Positions 18,157 to 27,294 are shown, numbered from the stretch's first letter. The stretch is 27,348 nucleotides of DNA from Discostella pseudostelligera (GCA_036940085.1 JALLBK010000480.1:1-27348), one strand, 5' to 3'. The notes: generated from the sequence alone by a model not told the origin. Numbers and translations: made by a program.

Positions 18157-19569
18157 ATGGATCCGCCTACGCTACATGAGTCGGACTCTTGTTCTCAAAA
18201 GACAGAATCACAGTCGATGGCAAACAATATCATGTTGGTAGAGGCGTCCGACGATGATCCAGTGAAACCAGCTGGTGATGCTAACGACAAAGACACAATC
18301 GCATTGAAGCAGCAGCAGATACTGTCTGCTCACTCTGTTTTTCAGGATATAGTAGCGGAATTCAATGAATCATCTGCACTTGTTGCAGTCGACCCAGATG
18401 AAATGCAAGAGCAGCCACAACTGCAATCATGTAGTACGAAAAGTCGCGAACTAACATTGAAGAAGTATGATTTGATTACGGGCTTTGATCATTGTTTTGT
18501 GAAAGTTCCATGGAAAGAGCGCCTATCTGTCCTGTTCGCCACGCTCCGTCGCAGTAGTGAGCGCAAGGTCATCGTCATGTTCTCCTCATGGGAATCTTGT
18601 CAATTTCACACAATTTTGTTCCGACAACTTGAAATGTTGCAGTTGTTCAATATGCATGAGAATGTGGCAAATGTCGCTCAATCTTACATTGACTTCACCT
18701 ACTTCTATCCCGGAACACTATTTGCATCCGAAATTGCAATGCGAGAATTTGATATACCGCCAGATGTGGATTATGTCGTCCAGTATGAACCACCGACCAA
18801 CCCCACCGAATACATCTACCGAATGAACACTGCCCAGATCCGTGATACATCTTCTCACATGGCCATGCTGTTCCTAACGTCGGAGGAGATGGCATTTTTG
18901 GATTACTTTGACGACGACATTGAGTGTACAGAGCTCGAGGCTAGGAAAGTATCAGAGGTTCAGAGAATTGCAGTAAAGCTGGTCTCGAAGCACGATGATC
19001 TCAATGAACTTGCGTCGAATGCATTACGGTCGTTCATGACGGCATACAAGAGCCATGGTTTTAGTGACATTTATGATTATACCAACATTTATAAGAATGG
19101 AGTGAGGCAGTCTTTTGGAGAACCGCAACTACCTGATGATTTAGTCGAGTACTTTGAGTACAAGCAAGGAGCAGAAACCGAGTCAATGGAAGATACGACG
19201 CAGAGTTACAAAAGCCAACATCGCAAGGAGACTCATCAATGGATGAAAAAGGAAAAGACTTGGCGGAGAGGGCATACTGATATGTTGGAAGATGATCAAG
19301 GCCAGATGCAGCACCAATTGAGGAAGAAGGAAAAAACATGGCGGAAGGAGCAGAGTCCGATGGGCGACGGGGATCGTGACAATCATTGTCGTAAGCAATA
19401 CCCATGGCTGATAAATGATCAACCGAGTGTAAAATCAGAGAGTGTTGATGGCAAAAGTGTGAAGTCTCACCGATGGATGAAAAAAGAGAAAACATGGCGG
19501 TCGGGGCAGAGCAAACAGTGGATGACTAAGGAGGATAAGACTTGGAAACATACCCATATTAATCTTTGA
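18157..19569 (+). CDS. Has1-like B: decayed helicase C-domain protein with KEKTW repeats
   Basis: A single-exon 470-residue protein, ATG at 18157. After about 100 unremarkable residues, 105-335 follow the same fold path as Has1-like A: VIVMFSS (motif IV place, 138-144), SEIAMREFDIPP (motif V place, 191-202), VDYVVQYEPPTNPTEYI (204-220) and MTAYKSHGFSDIY (294-306). There is no RecA1 half. The HGK block is missing, and motif VI reads YRMNTAQIR in place of HRVGRTARG, so nucleotide hydrolysis looks impossible. Shared with A and unlike ordinary Has1 are an acidic residue after the motif V Arg, an extra residue giving IPPxVD, and EPP for DPP, so the two are paralogues. The tail carries four Trp-Lys modules (360-369, 386-395, 438-447, 453-463). 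The unbroken 1.4-kb frame argues for an expressed protein rather than a pseudogene. Function unknown. Confidence 0.8.
   Translation: MDPPTLHESDSCSQKTESQSMANNIMLVEASDDDPVKPAGDANDKDTIALKQQQILSAHSVFQDIVAEFNESSALVAVDPDEMQEQPQLQSCSTKSRELTLKKYDLITGFDHCFVKVPWKERLSVLFATLRRSSERKVIVMFSSWESCQFHTILFRQLEMLQLFNMHENVANVAQSYIDFTYFYPGTLFASEIAMREFDIPPDVDYVVQYEPPTNPTEYIYRMNTAQIRDTSSHMAMLFLTSEEMAFLDYFDDDIECTELEARKVSEVQRIAVKLVSKHDDLNELASNALRSFMTAYKSHGFSDIYDYTNIYKNGVRQSFGEPQLPDDLVEYFEYKQGAETESMEDTTQSYKSQHRKETHQWMKKEKTWRRGHTDMLEDDQGQMQHQLRKKEKTWRKEQSPMGDGDRDNHCRKQYPWLINDQPSVKSESVDGKSVKSHRWMKKEKTWRSGQSKQWMTKEDKTWKHTHINL
19234..19545 (+). repeat. Four KEKTW modules encoded in the Has1-like B tail
   Basis: The copies are HQWMKKEKTW (19234-19263), HQLRKKEKTW (19312-19341), HRWMKKEKTW (19468-19497) and KQWMTKEDKTW (19513-19545). 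Has1-like A ends in two looser versions, RRWEKKEKR and KTWMKGEKSW, at residues 721-741 (about 6421-6483). The spacing is irregular, so this is a short linear motif repeated in a disordered tail rather than a folded repeat. Confidence 0.85.
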
Positions 19570-19729
19570 TCAGTTGCTCAAGTATCGGAAGAACAGTGTA
19601 ATTCTATGTTAAGTATTCACAAGTGGGAGCACTTTGGTGTGAAAATAAACTAAGGCCGTGTTGCTTCAACCTTGATGTGCATTGTCTCCAGAATCACTGG
19701 CTTTCTAAATTGAAGAGGTTCCTCTTCTT

Positions 19730-22129
19730 TCATCTAGAAACCCTCCCGTGCGATAGGTATGCCTCCAACAAGAAACCCGACGAGCTATTGAAGCCCTGTA
19801 CGCTCGCACCCCTCCGCCGACTGGCACTCAATTGCGCTTTCACCCGTTTGGCATACACCTTCCCAAGCTCGGTTCCATACGAGTCAAAAGAATTGATACC
19901 CCATATGTAACCCTGCACAGCCGTTCGATGTTCGTATATTGCCAATAGTTGTCCGATGGCAAAGGCGTCTAATTTCGTCATGAGAATGGATGAGGATGGT
20001 CGGTTTCCAGGGAATACCTTGTGCGGTCTCAGATAGTCCTCGACGCCTTCCTGTATCAAATCATTGAGCGTCTTTCCATAGGCCAAGGCATCCGGCTGAG
20101 CGAAGAAATTTGCCATGAGCTCATCGTGGCTACTTACACCGACTTGTTCGGCATTGTCATCGAAGGAAGAGTCGGTCAGTTTCGGTTGACTGTCAGTATC
20201 GTCGTCGTTGTCTTCGTTCACAATGCTAGGTCCACCCTCCATAAACCCGATGAAATCGACAGGCACCGGTCGACCCTGATGTAATAATTGATAGAAACTA
20301 TGACGCCCTCCTCCATCTGTGCACCCAGTAGCACCAAGATCTATCTCGCCGGCATGAAAAGGCAATGATACGCCAAATGCCGAAACACCCTTGCCATTCC
20401 CCTCCATATCGAACTTCTGTACATGATTTGGGAATTTCGATAATAATGATGAATATGGCAATAATGCACGGGCATGATATCCCATAAATGTTGAATTCCA
20501 AACACCCAACAATCCAAGGAGGACTGGTATATTCCCACCCAATGGCGCATCGAAGAAATGTTCATCGATGTCGTGAGCCCCGTCGAGGAATTGACGTACA
20601 ATGGAGTGAGAGTGAATGATACTTAAGGGAAGGACACCGATGGCAGACCACACCGAGAAGCGTCCACTGCCACCCGAATAGATAGGGAAGATACGATGTT
20701 GGGGTATACCAAGCTCGATCGCCATCGATGCACATACGCCAATGTTGTCACTATCTTCTATTTCGGATGTCAACAATGAAGGAGCTACAGCGCAGAAGTG
20801 AGCGGCGACAGCCTCATCCTTGGAAACGACGGGGCATACAGACCGAAATAGCCAGCGTTTCGCAGCGCAAACGATTCGGGATGTGATCGTAACCTCACCA
20901 TCACCAGTAGTAGCCCCTCTACCGTCACCAACGAACACGACAATAATCAATGTTTCCGCCGAGTTCAATCCCCGAACACTTCGATGGAAGACTTCAGGAT
21001 CATTTCCCAATACAAATCGTAACTCCGAGTCAATAGCAGTATCAACACACCCGGACAATGCTTCGTGAACTGCTTCAGGTCCCGAGAAGATAGCACTGCT
21101 CCCACTACCTCCACCTCCATTGCTCGCCCCACCCAAACTCCCTCCACCTCCCATACCATTCCCGACCCCATCAGCACTATCCTCGTCATCCTCAGAATTA
21201 CCAATAATGCAAACTACGTTTCTCAATATTTTTCCAGTGCAACCACGGACTATTCCATCTCGTACCTCCTCCGAAAAGTGGGATACGGTGTCAAAACAGG
21301 AATGTACCTCGTTGAGCATTTTTATTCCATCCATACCACGACTAGTACCACTATCTCCACTAATGACCATCCGTGGATTGTGAAGACGTCGAACACCCCC
21401 ACCCCCACCACTTCCGGTAGCAGTAGGTCGATCGTAGTATCCCTTGGGCATTCTCGATATTAGCGCATGTTGCTGTTGTTGCCCAACACTGCTACTACTA
21501 CTATCAAACCCACTACAAGAAGATCGCATCTCACTCATACGTTCCGTTAATCCCATCCTATCTGCCAAGTCGAAGAGTAGTTCCATCGTTTCACCGGTGA
21601 CATGTTGTCGACTGTAATCTAAGATGATTTTACGTCGTATCCCATTAGTATTGTTGGTATTTCCATTGAGACTATTTTTACTGTCGTGACGCTGAATCAT
21701 GGATTTTCTTGTGGATTTCAAATCTGCATTCTTGGTGTTATTGTTATTATCTTCGGTTGTTGTTGTTGTTGTTGTTATTGTAGAAACATCAAACTTGGAA
21801 CTCGATATTGATGAACTCAAACTGCCACTACCCGCAGCCGCAGTGCCAGTGCCGACACCACTACTACTACTCTTGTGCACCGCCATCAACGCCAGGCATC
21901 GACTAGCATCGGCCAATAGATGTTTCAAATGTAATTTCGGATCTTTCTGAAATCGTAATGCCTCATGTTGCAGTGCGGTATATTGTGGAGTTTCCTCGAC
22001 ATTGTTCCGTTGATGGAGTTTGTGGTTGACGCGTGCGAGGATCGGAGGAGGAGTGGAGCCGGAGCGGACGAGAGACGGAGCTAGTGGGTACTGCTGCTGG
22101 TTGGTATTGTTGGTGAGTATGTCGGACAT
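19730..22129 (-). CDS. GPI: Glucose-6-phosphate isomerase relative, plant cytosolic type, with altered substrate loops
   Basis: A single-exon 799-residue protein (family about 550-570). GPI interconverts glucose-6-phosphate and fructose-6-phosphate. The C-terminal half is clearly GPI: SVWSAIGVLPLS (492-503), GGNIPVLLGLLGVWN (531-545), ARALLPYS, MEGNGKGVS, HSFYQLLHQGR, SHDELMANFFAQPDALAYGK, GNRPSS, YEHRTAVQG and WGINSFD. These resemble plant cytosolic GPI most. Catalytic candidates remain: R490, E576, H610 and K757. The N-terminal INxTExRAVLH block is replaced by Ser/Gln sequence (206-222). The GIGGSDLGP loop is interrupted by a Gly-rich acidic insert (310-349). SKTFTT is replaced by a Gly-rich stretch (399-412), and GEPGTNGQH reads GATGCTDGGGRH (599-610). 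It could be a fast-evolving enzyme or a non-catalytic paralogue. No intron removes these changes neatly. Confidence 0.9.
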   Translation of the reverse strand: MSDILTNNTNQQQYPLAPSLVRSGSTPPPILARVNHKLHQRNNVEETPQYTALQHEALRFQKDPKLHLKHLLADASRCLALMAVHKSSSSGVGTGTAAAGSGSLSSSISSSKFDVSTITTTTTTTEDNNNNTKNADLKSTRKSMIQRHDSKNSLNGNTNNTNGIRRKIILDYSRQHVTGETMELLFDLADRMGLTERMSEMRSSCSGFDSSSSSVGQQQQHALISRMPKGYYDRPTATGSGGGGGVRRLHNPRMVISGDSGTSRGMDGIKMLNEVHSCFDTVSHFSEEVRDGIVRGCTGKILRNVVCIIGNSEDDEDSADGVGNGMGGGGSLGGASNGGGGSGSSAIFSGPEAVHEALSGCVDTAIDSELRFVLGNDPEVFHRSVRGLNSAETLIIVVFVGDGRGATTGDGEVTITSRIVCAAKRWLFRSVCPVVSKDEAVAAHFCAVAPSLLTSEIEDSDNIGVCASMAIELGIPQHRIFPIYSGGSGRFSVWSAIGVLPLSIIHSHSIVRQFLDGAHDIDEHFFDAPLGGNIPVLLGLLGVWNSTFMGYHARALLPYSSLLSKFPNHVQKFDMEGNGKGVSAFGVSLPFHAGEIDLGATGCTDGGGRHSFYQLLHQGRPVPVDFIGFMEGGPSIVNEDNDDDTDSQPKLTDSSFDDNAEQVGVSSHDELMANFFAQPDALAYGKTLNDLIQEGVEDYLRPHKVFPGNRPSSSILMTKLDAFAIGQLLAIYEHRTAVQGYIWGINSFDSYGTELGKVYAKRVKAQLSASRRRGASVQGFNSSSGFLLEAYLSHGRVSR

Positions 22130-22372
22130 GATGTTCTCTTCAATTATGCGAGCAGTTGATCTCGATCCTATGAGTGCTAAGATATCGTAGTTCTCCTACT
22201 TACTTCCTACTGTCCTAGTACTAGTCCCGATATCAAAGATCTTCGACCCGGACCGGAAATCCGGTTGGGCGTGAGAACTCATTGATCTGATAATTGGCGA
22301 TAAAATTCACTCTATACCCGTGTAAAATACCGCCGAATAATACTGATCCCTCATCCTTCTGTCCTCAGAGGT
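22130..22372. promoter_or_regulatory. Upstream region of the GPI-like gene
   Basis: This stretch of ordinary composition precedes the GPI-like start. It holds a near-palindrome, ACCGGAAATCCGGT, at 22252-22265 (6-bp arms, 2-base centre). Only partial E2F-like words are present (TTGGCGATAAAA near 22293). No coding frame was recognised. Confidence 0.35.
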
Positions 22373-23145
22373 TCTTCTCAGCCTCAGCTGCTCCTCCTTT
22401 TTCTTTTACCACTCCTCCTCATCCTCCTCACTCACTCACTCACCAATGATGGACAACATCATAGAGAGTACTCCTCAGCATCCAGCATACTCCTCCTCTA
22501 GTACTCCTATTCTTCTCTACTCTACTATTCCTCACCAGCACTTCCTGCTAGTGTATGCTACTACAATGATGATCCTCCTCAAAATCATCCTCATCAGTAG
22601 CTTCTTGGCATGCTAGGCGGTCATGGTGGCTGATTACCCTGTCCTGCCTCCTGCTACTTCTGGTCCTCACCATCATCCTCATCCTCCATTTTCTTCTTGT
22701 CCAGTCGTAGTCATAGTACACTCTCCTTGTCCTGTGGCATCAAGAATCTGTAGTACTAGTATCAATCATTCCATAGTACTCAGTACTCCTCATTGCTCAT
22801 TGCTCACCATGATGATGATTGAGGGTTAGGAGTAGTACTTATGCTGATGCTGATACTGATACTCCTGCTATTGGGTCATGGTCATCATCCTCCTCCTCCT
22901 TCCTCATCATCACTCTACTACTTCATCATCATCCTCCTCCCCTCTTCTCCTCATCCTGCTCTTTCTTCTCCATCCGCTCAGTTCTAAGTCCTCTTATCAG
23001 TGACCCTCATGATCATCATTCATCAACCTCAGCCCTCATCCACCTCCTCATCAGCCTTGTTCTGTAAGGCCTGCTGGCTGCTGGGCCAGCACCTCCTCAT
23101 CACTCATCAGCACGATTATCAGCTTAACCACCATCATGATCAGAA
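22373..23145. repeat. Triplet-rich, pyrimidine-biased simple sequence
   Basis: Nearly 800 bases built from CTC, TCC, ATC and TCA words on the plus strand with short AGTACT interruptions. It is cryptically simple DNA rather than one exact tandem repeat. Small open frames here are Ser, His and Pro runs without domains. The bias continues, with strand switches, on the other side of the transposase remnant. Confidence 0.75.
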
Positions 23146-23154
23146 TTTTCAAAC

Positions 23155-23251
23155 TGCCCTAACCTATAGGTTGTTGTTCTGACTAAATGACCTCCCTATC
23201 ATAGGGCATAGGGCAGCAATTTCCTCTCTGCCCTATGTTTTTTGTAGGGCA
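23155..23251. repeat. Cluster of TAGGGCA words in both orientations, possible hAT subterminal repeats
   Basis: TGCCCTA at 23155-23161 and 23229-23235, and TAGGGCA at 23202-23208, 23209-23215 and 23245-23251: five copies in 97 bases. AACCTA words are interspersed to about 23270. hAT transposons carry short subterminal repeats of this size that bind their transposase. The cluster lies just beyond the 3' end of the transposase remnant, which fits, but the true element ends were not located. Confidence 0.5.
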
Positions 23252-23370
23252 ACCTACAAAAACCTATGCTAATGCTAGGTTGACCTATCACTACCAGCAT
23301 GAATCAAGCATGAAAACACTTAATTAGAGATTTACAAATCCAACAGTAACAAGGCACAATCTTTTGTGCA

Positions 23371-25624
23371 TTATTCATCATCGTTGCCGTCGTCATCTTC
23401 TCCATCTTCATCTATGTCCTTCTTCTTCGCATCTGCAATCTCTCCCTCCCCATCATCATCTCCATCATCATCAAACAAGTGTGCATACATCGAAAAATCC
23501 TCCAGAAAGATTGACTTCTTGATTTCTAGAAATTCTGCAGCATCACGTTCAGCACCATGCTCATCCCAATCATTGTCCTTGAATTGTTCCATGAACAAGT
23601 CTTTAACAGATTGTTTGTGACAATAAATCCTGTGGAGCCTATGTTTTGTAATCACAAGGCATTCTTAGAATCGATAATGCTGTACTTGCTTGTTGTGCAT
23701 CTGCAAGGTAGCCTGCTTGACTGAATAGCGACTCACGATCAACTTCTGTTGAAAATGAGGGCAGAGTAGGCCAACACCAACATGATAAATAGCTGGGAAT
23801 TGGACTTTGTGATCACTCAGGTACTGCACAATATTGTAGTGTCCTGCCCCATCGATGTAGTCTGCATGATTCTTTTTGCTGGGCAATTTTTGTCCTGGAT
23901 CAATCACCCCTCCAATAGTGTAGATGGGATCCTGAGGATTTCCTTCCTTGTCAATAGATCCCAGCACTCGTTGCTTATTCATTGTGGGTTGGAATACTCC
24001 ATGCATGTATGCCACATATTTCTCATACTCTTGCTCTACCTTCTTCCGTGGAGCTCGGATTCCATTTAGAAAATCCACACATTGAGTATCCCACTTATTG
24101 CCTCCACTTTTCTCACCTAAATCCTGTACAACAGAATCACTATCAGATGCATGGAAATGAGACATCTTGTCCAGAAGTTCATCTTTACCAGCCTCCTATT
24201 GTTGTCTGGTTAGCAAACCCGCTTCAATCATTTGCACATCATGAGAGGATGAAGAGTGCACCTATCACTTTCATATCCGGTAAACGAGAGCAATCCCCTA
24301 GCCCCGCCATGAAAGGAGAGTTGATGTTGACATCAAGTGTATCACCAGCAGATGTTCCATGGATTGTATTTACCCGCTCAAACACTTTCATACGCAAACC
24401 CAATTGGCGTCCAGCAATGCGACGGCACCTATCAATCTCGTCGATCACCTTGTGCTCCTCCATTTCTTGATACTCTCTTTATGGTTCTTCAAAGTCAAAT
24501 ATAAAATCATCCCTCACTACCACTTGATTGAATGGTCACTTCTTCATGATAAAGAATTGTAACATATCAATCATAGTGTGTTAGTCAACTGAGCACACAT
24601 TACAATTATATTGACACATGGATACAACTGCTTACCTTCAAATTCTTTGCTGCTATACTCTGAAATGTTCTTGTACATGACAAAGAATGGAGCTTGCAAT
24701 TCTTCAATTACACTCCTAGCCCAAAACAACTCTTCGTGCACAATCACATTTGCAGTCTGGCATGCCTTGGAATACCGTTTAACTGGTAGCATGGCTCCCT
24801 CGTATTGCGCATACATCTTCCAATACTCCTCACTGATTACTTCTGCAGCACCTCTCTCTTCACTATTTTTGATGGCTCATACTTTCTCGTTGCTGCCCCC
24901 GGGAGCAAGGCTACGGCGAATGGTAATATCCAGATCAAACTGGTTTGCATTTGCACTCGCAGTTTCATCAAAAGATGGATTCCATTGAGTAACAACAGAC
25001 TTCTGAACTCTAACTGTCTTCTCTCGTCCGTGCTTTTTCGAACACCATTCAGCTCATCTTGGTAGGCTTTGAAGTTGACAAATTTTACAAGCCAATCGTG
25101 GAGTAACATCAGGCTCTTCCCCAAATTGGGGTTCAAGTTGTTGGTGTGCTTACTTGTTCCCGATGCCATGCTTGCAGTAGTGTTGATTTTATGAGCATCA
25201 CATCCATCAGCAACAATCTTCTGAGACCGCTCATCGGATGTATTCCATTGAAGAGACTGCACTGATTTGCCTGCATTGCAGCACCATCAACAATATGAGA
25301 TGTGATGTAGTTAGGCCTGCACCCAACAGCACGGTGGCATTCCTCAAGCCAACTACCAATGAGATCGCCTGTCTTGGGTTGTGTCCATGAGCAGAAGTCA
25401 AGGAGAGCTTGGCAGCGATGCAGAATCGGCTTTTCAGATTTTAGTTGCCCTCCAGCTCCAGCAACAACAGGGCAGTGTTGTTTTTTGTTGTCCACAATGA
25501 TTATTGTCATAGTACTGCAGTAGTAGTACTGCCAGTGCTGCGAGCATGATTTATTACATAGTATCGTACTCAGAGGGAACCTTTCAAAAGTCCTCATCTC
25601 ATGATTGTTCACAGCACTCGTCAT
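23371..25624 (-). pseudogene. Broken hAT-superfamily transposase
   Basis: Minus-strand fragments in changing frames follow the order of a hAT transposase. From 5' to 3': a segment ending ITSHIVDGAAMQ (about 25450-25290), ADGCDAHKIN (the C-x2-H-type step, about 25190), VTQWNPSFDE (like the TRWNS block, about 24970) in a frame shifted near the T5 run at 25034-25038, then an in-frame TGA at 24877-24879. EEYWKMYAQYEGAMLP continues the same frame. Near 23800 the dimerisation region begins as VQFPAIYHVGVG in one frame and continues as STEVDRESLFSQAGYLAD in another, with a shift near 23750-23767. The final fragment (23655-23371) ends in an acidic run encoded by simple DNA. Several lesions mean it cannot make a full transposase. 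The first 55 or so residues from 25624 are not recognisably hAT. Confidence 0.72.
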
Positions 25625-25985
25625 CCTGCTACTACTATACTACTCATCCTGCTGCTACTCCCTAGTAGTAGTACTACTACCCCCTAATCCCTCCTCCTCC
25701 TGTACTTCTGCATCATCATTAATACCACACACCATACTCATCCTATTTTCCTCTTTGTCATCAACCCTCAAACTCAACACACATCATCTTCCATCGTCCT
25801 CTCCTACTGCACTACTCACGACCACTCATGACCACATGGTGATCATCCTCTGAATCCTTGTTAAATCATTGTCAAAATAAGCATTAGTATCAGAGTTATC
25901 CTTAGCCTCAAAAATCATTCTGTTGCTTTGCATAGCTGTTCTGCTGCTGCTGTGGCTCCTCCTCCTTCATCCTCACCAACCTCAA
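25625..25985. other. Simple-sequence flank, no gene seen
   Basis: Triplet-rich ACT, CTC and ATC sequence with an ordinary AT-rich stretch at about 25855-25925. The open frames lack ATG starts or have no recognisable domain. Confidence 0.5.
25665..25680. repeat. 16-bp perfect palindrome in AGT-rich DNA
   Basis: GTAGTAGTACTACTAC reads the same on both strands. It sits in AGT/ACT-rich sequence just upstream of the transposase remnant and probably arose where triplet runs of opposite polarity meet. Confidence 0.7.
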
Positions 25986-26111
25986 CCTCAAGAACCTCAA
26001 GAACCTCAAGAACCTCAAGATCCTCAAGATCCTCAAGAACCTCAAGAACCTCAAGATCCTCAAGATCCTCAAGATCCTCAAGATCCTCAAGATCCTCAAG
26101 ATCCTCAAGAT
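25986..26111. repeat. 14-copy 9-bp tandem array (CCTCAAGAW)
   Basis: Fourteen uninterrupted units of CCTCAAGAA (A) or CCTCAAGAT (T) in the order A3 T2 A2 T7. Only the ninth base varies. Because the unit is three codons long, all frames stay open: Pro-Gln-Glu/Asp on plus and Leu-Glu-Asp/Val on minus. Partial CCTCAA units flank both ends. Confidence 0.93.
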
Positions 26112-26616
26112 CCTCAACCTCAACAGTCATACTTGTACTACTCATACTCATATCATGCTCATGAGGATACTACCACTCCTACTGCTTCTAGATCTTCATC
26201 ATCTGAGCATTTCTATTCTCCTTCTTCAGCAGCAAGCAGGATTACATCACTTTTTCTTTTCCTTCCCAAATCTGTGCACTGCTTCTGGTTCTTTATCTTA
26301 CAATCCTCCATTGCACCTCTCATCTCTCACCCATCAGCTGCATCAGCAGCATCCTTCTTGTCCAGTAGTATGATAGTAGTTGTACCATTGCATCCTCCTC
26401 ATCATGATCAGCACCACTCACCACCGTGTTGTCAGCCATTGATCAGGATTGATTATTGATTATTGCTAGTAGTAGTAGTGGTTAGTGGTTAGTGGTAGTT
26501 GGTAGCAGTGTTGGTAGTGGTACTACTGCTAGTGGTGGTAGTGGTAGTAGTATGGCTGAATTATTTGAACAATCATACTAATGATAATAGATAAGAGGAG
26601 CTGGAGGAGAATCATG
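26112..26616. other. Simple-sequence region, no gene seen
   Basis: Mixed CTC/ATC sequence to about 26450, then a sharp change to TAG/TGG-rich sequence (about 26465-26560). No convincing gene or RNA was seen. Confidence 0.5.
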
Positions 26617-27000
26617 CAGTACTAGGAGCAGTACTAGTAGGAGCAGTGTAGGAAGTAGGAGCAGTAGTAGGAGCAGGAGCAGGAGCTAGGAGCTAGGAGC
26701 TAGTAGTCACCCTCAGGGACTATATACCTATATCATATAGTTTTTACCCTACATGTTCCTATGCAGAAAACTCGTATGGTACAAAATCACCTATATGTGA
26801 CAGCAGTACTAGTTCTGCTCCTGCCTCCTGCTCCTACAGCTACAACTCGTCCTCCTCCTCCTACAGAAGAATATGTCTCATCCTACCTGCTACCACCACC
26901 ACTGCTCCTTCAGCTACTGCTCCTCCTACCACACTACTGCTCCTCCTGCTTCTCCTGCAGCCCCTCCTCCAACAACTTCTCCTCCTCCTACAGCTACAGC
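26617..27000. repeat. Imperfect inverted triplet arms around an AT-rich core
   Basis: The left arm (about 26617-26710) is GGAGCAG, AGTAG and GGAGCTA words. The right arm (about 26803-27000) is CTGCTCC, CTCCTCC and CTACAGC words, broadly the reverse complement. Between them lies a non-repetitive AT-rich core of about 85 bases (about 26715-26800) containing ACTATATACCTATATCATAT. The arms could fold back imperfectly. Confidence 0.5.
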
Positions 27001-27293
27001 TGGGACAAGATGCACAAGTCTTAACAACAAGTTGTTGATGCTGATGAGGAGAATGATAATTGCAGAAGGAAAACAAATTAGGACGAGCACGAGAAGGATG
27101 TGATTGGATGACCATCATGCTGAGGATGATGATCCCTGGACATGGATGATAATGATGAGTAATGAGCTTTGGCAATAACAAGGAGAAGAAGGAGGAGCAA
27201 GAGAATGACGAGATCAGTCCAGCAGTGATGATTGATGATGCTGAGCATTGATGAATGAAGATGTTGTTGAGCTATGGTGGGCTACTACCACCA

Positions 27294-27294
<1 letters not shown>
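27001..27294. other. Purine-rich simple sequence, no gene seen
   Basis: GAT, GAG and GGA-rich sequence on the plus strand. No recognisable coding or RNA feature was seen. Confidence 0.45.

Noticed and set aside
21079..21202. Hidden intron that would restore the GGSDLGP loop of the GPI-like protein
   Set aside because: A GTAATT donor and an AG acceptor can be found, but joining them still does not give GGSDLGP, and the insert is in frame without stops. Left as coding, to be settled by RNA-seq.
23155..23290. Telomere-like CCCTAA and TTAGGG words
   Set aside because: The words are scattered, in both orientations and always followed by C or CA, not tandem. Subterminal transposon repeats explain them better.
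25986..26111. CRISPR-like array
   Set aside because: Units are 9 bp with no spacers, in a eukaryotic genome. It is a minisatellite.
25915..26151. Minus-strand 78-codon frame with Leu-Glu-Asp repeats, possibly an extra hAT exon
   Set aside because: It has an ATG, but the protein is only the 9-bp array translated. Nothing links it to the transposase.
25923..26459. 178-codon plus-strand frame with a Leu-rich start and Pro-Gln repeats, resembling a secreted protein
   Set aside because: It begins at TTG, has no ATG before the repeat, and the hydrophobic start comes from CTG and CTC triplet runs.
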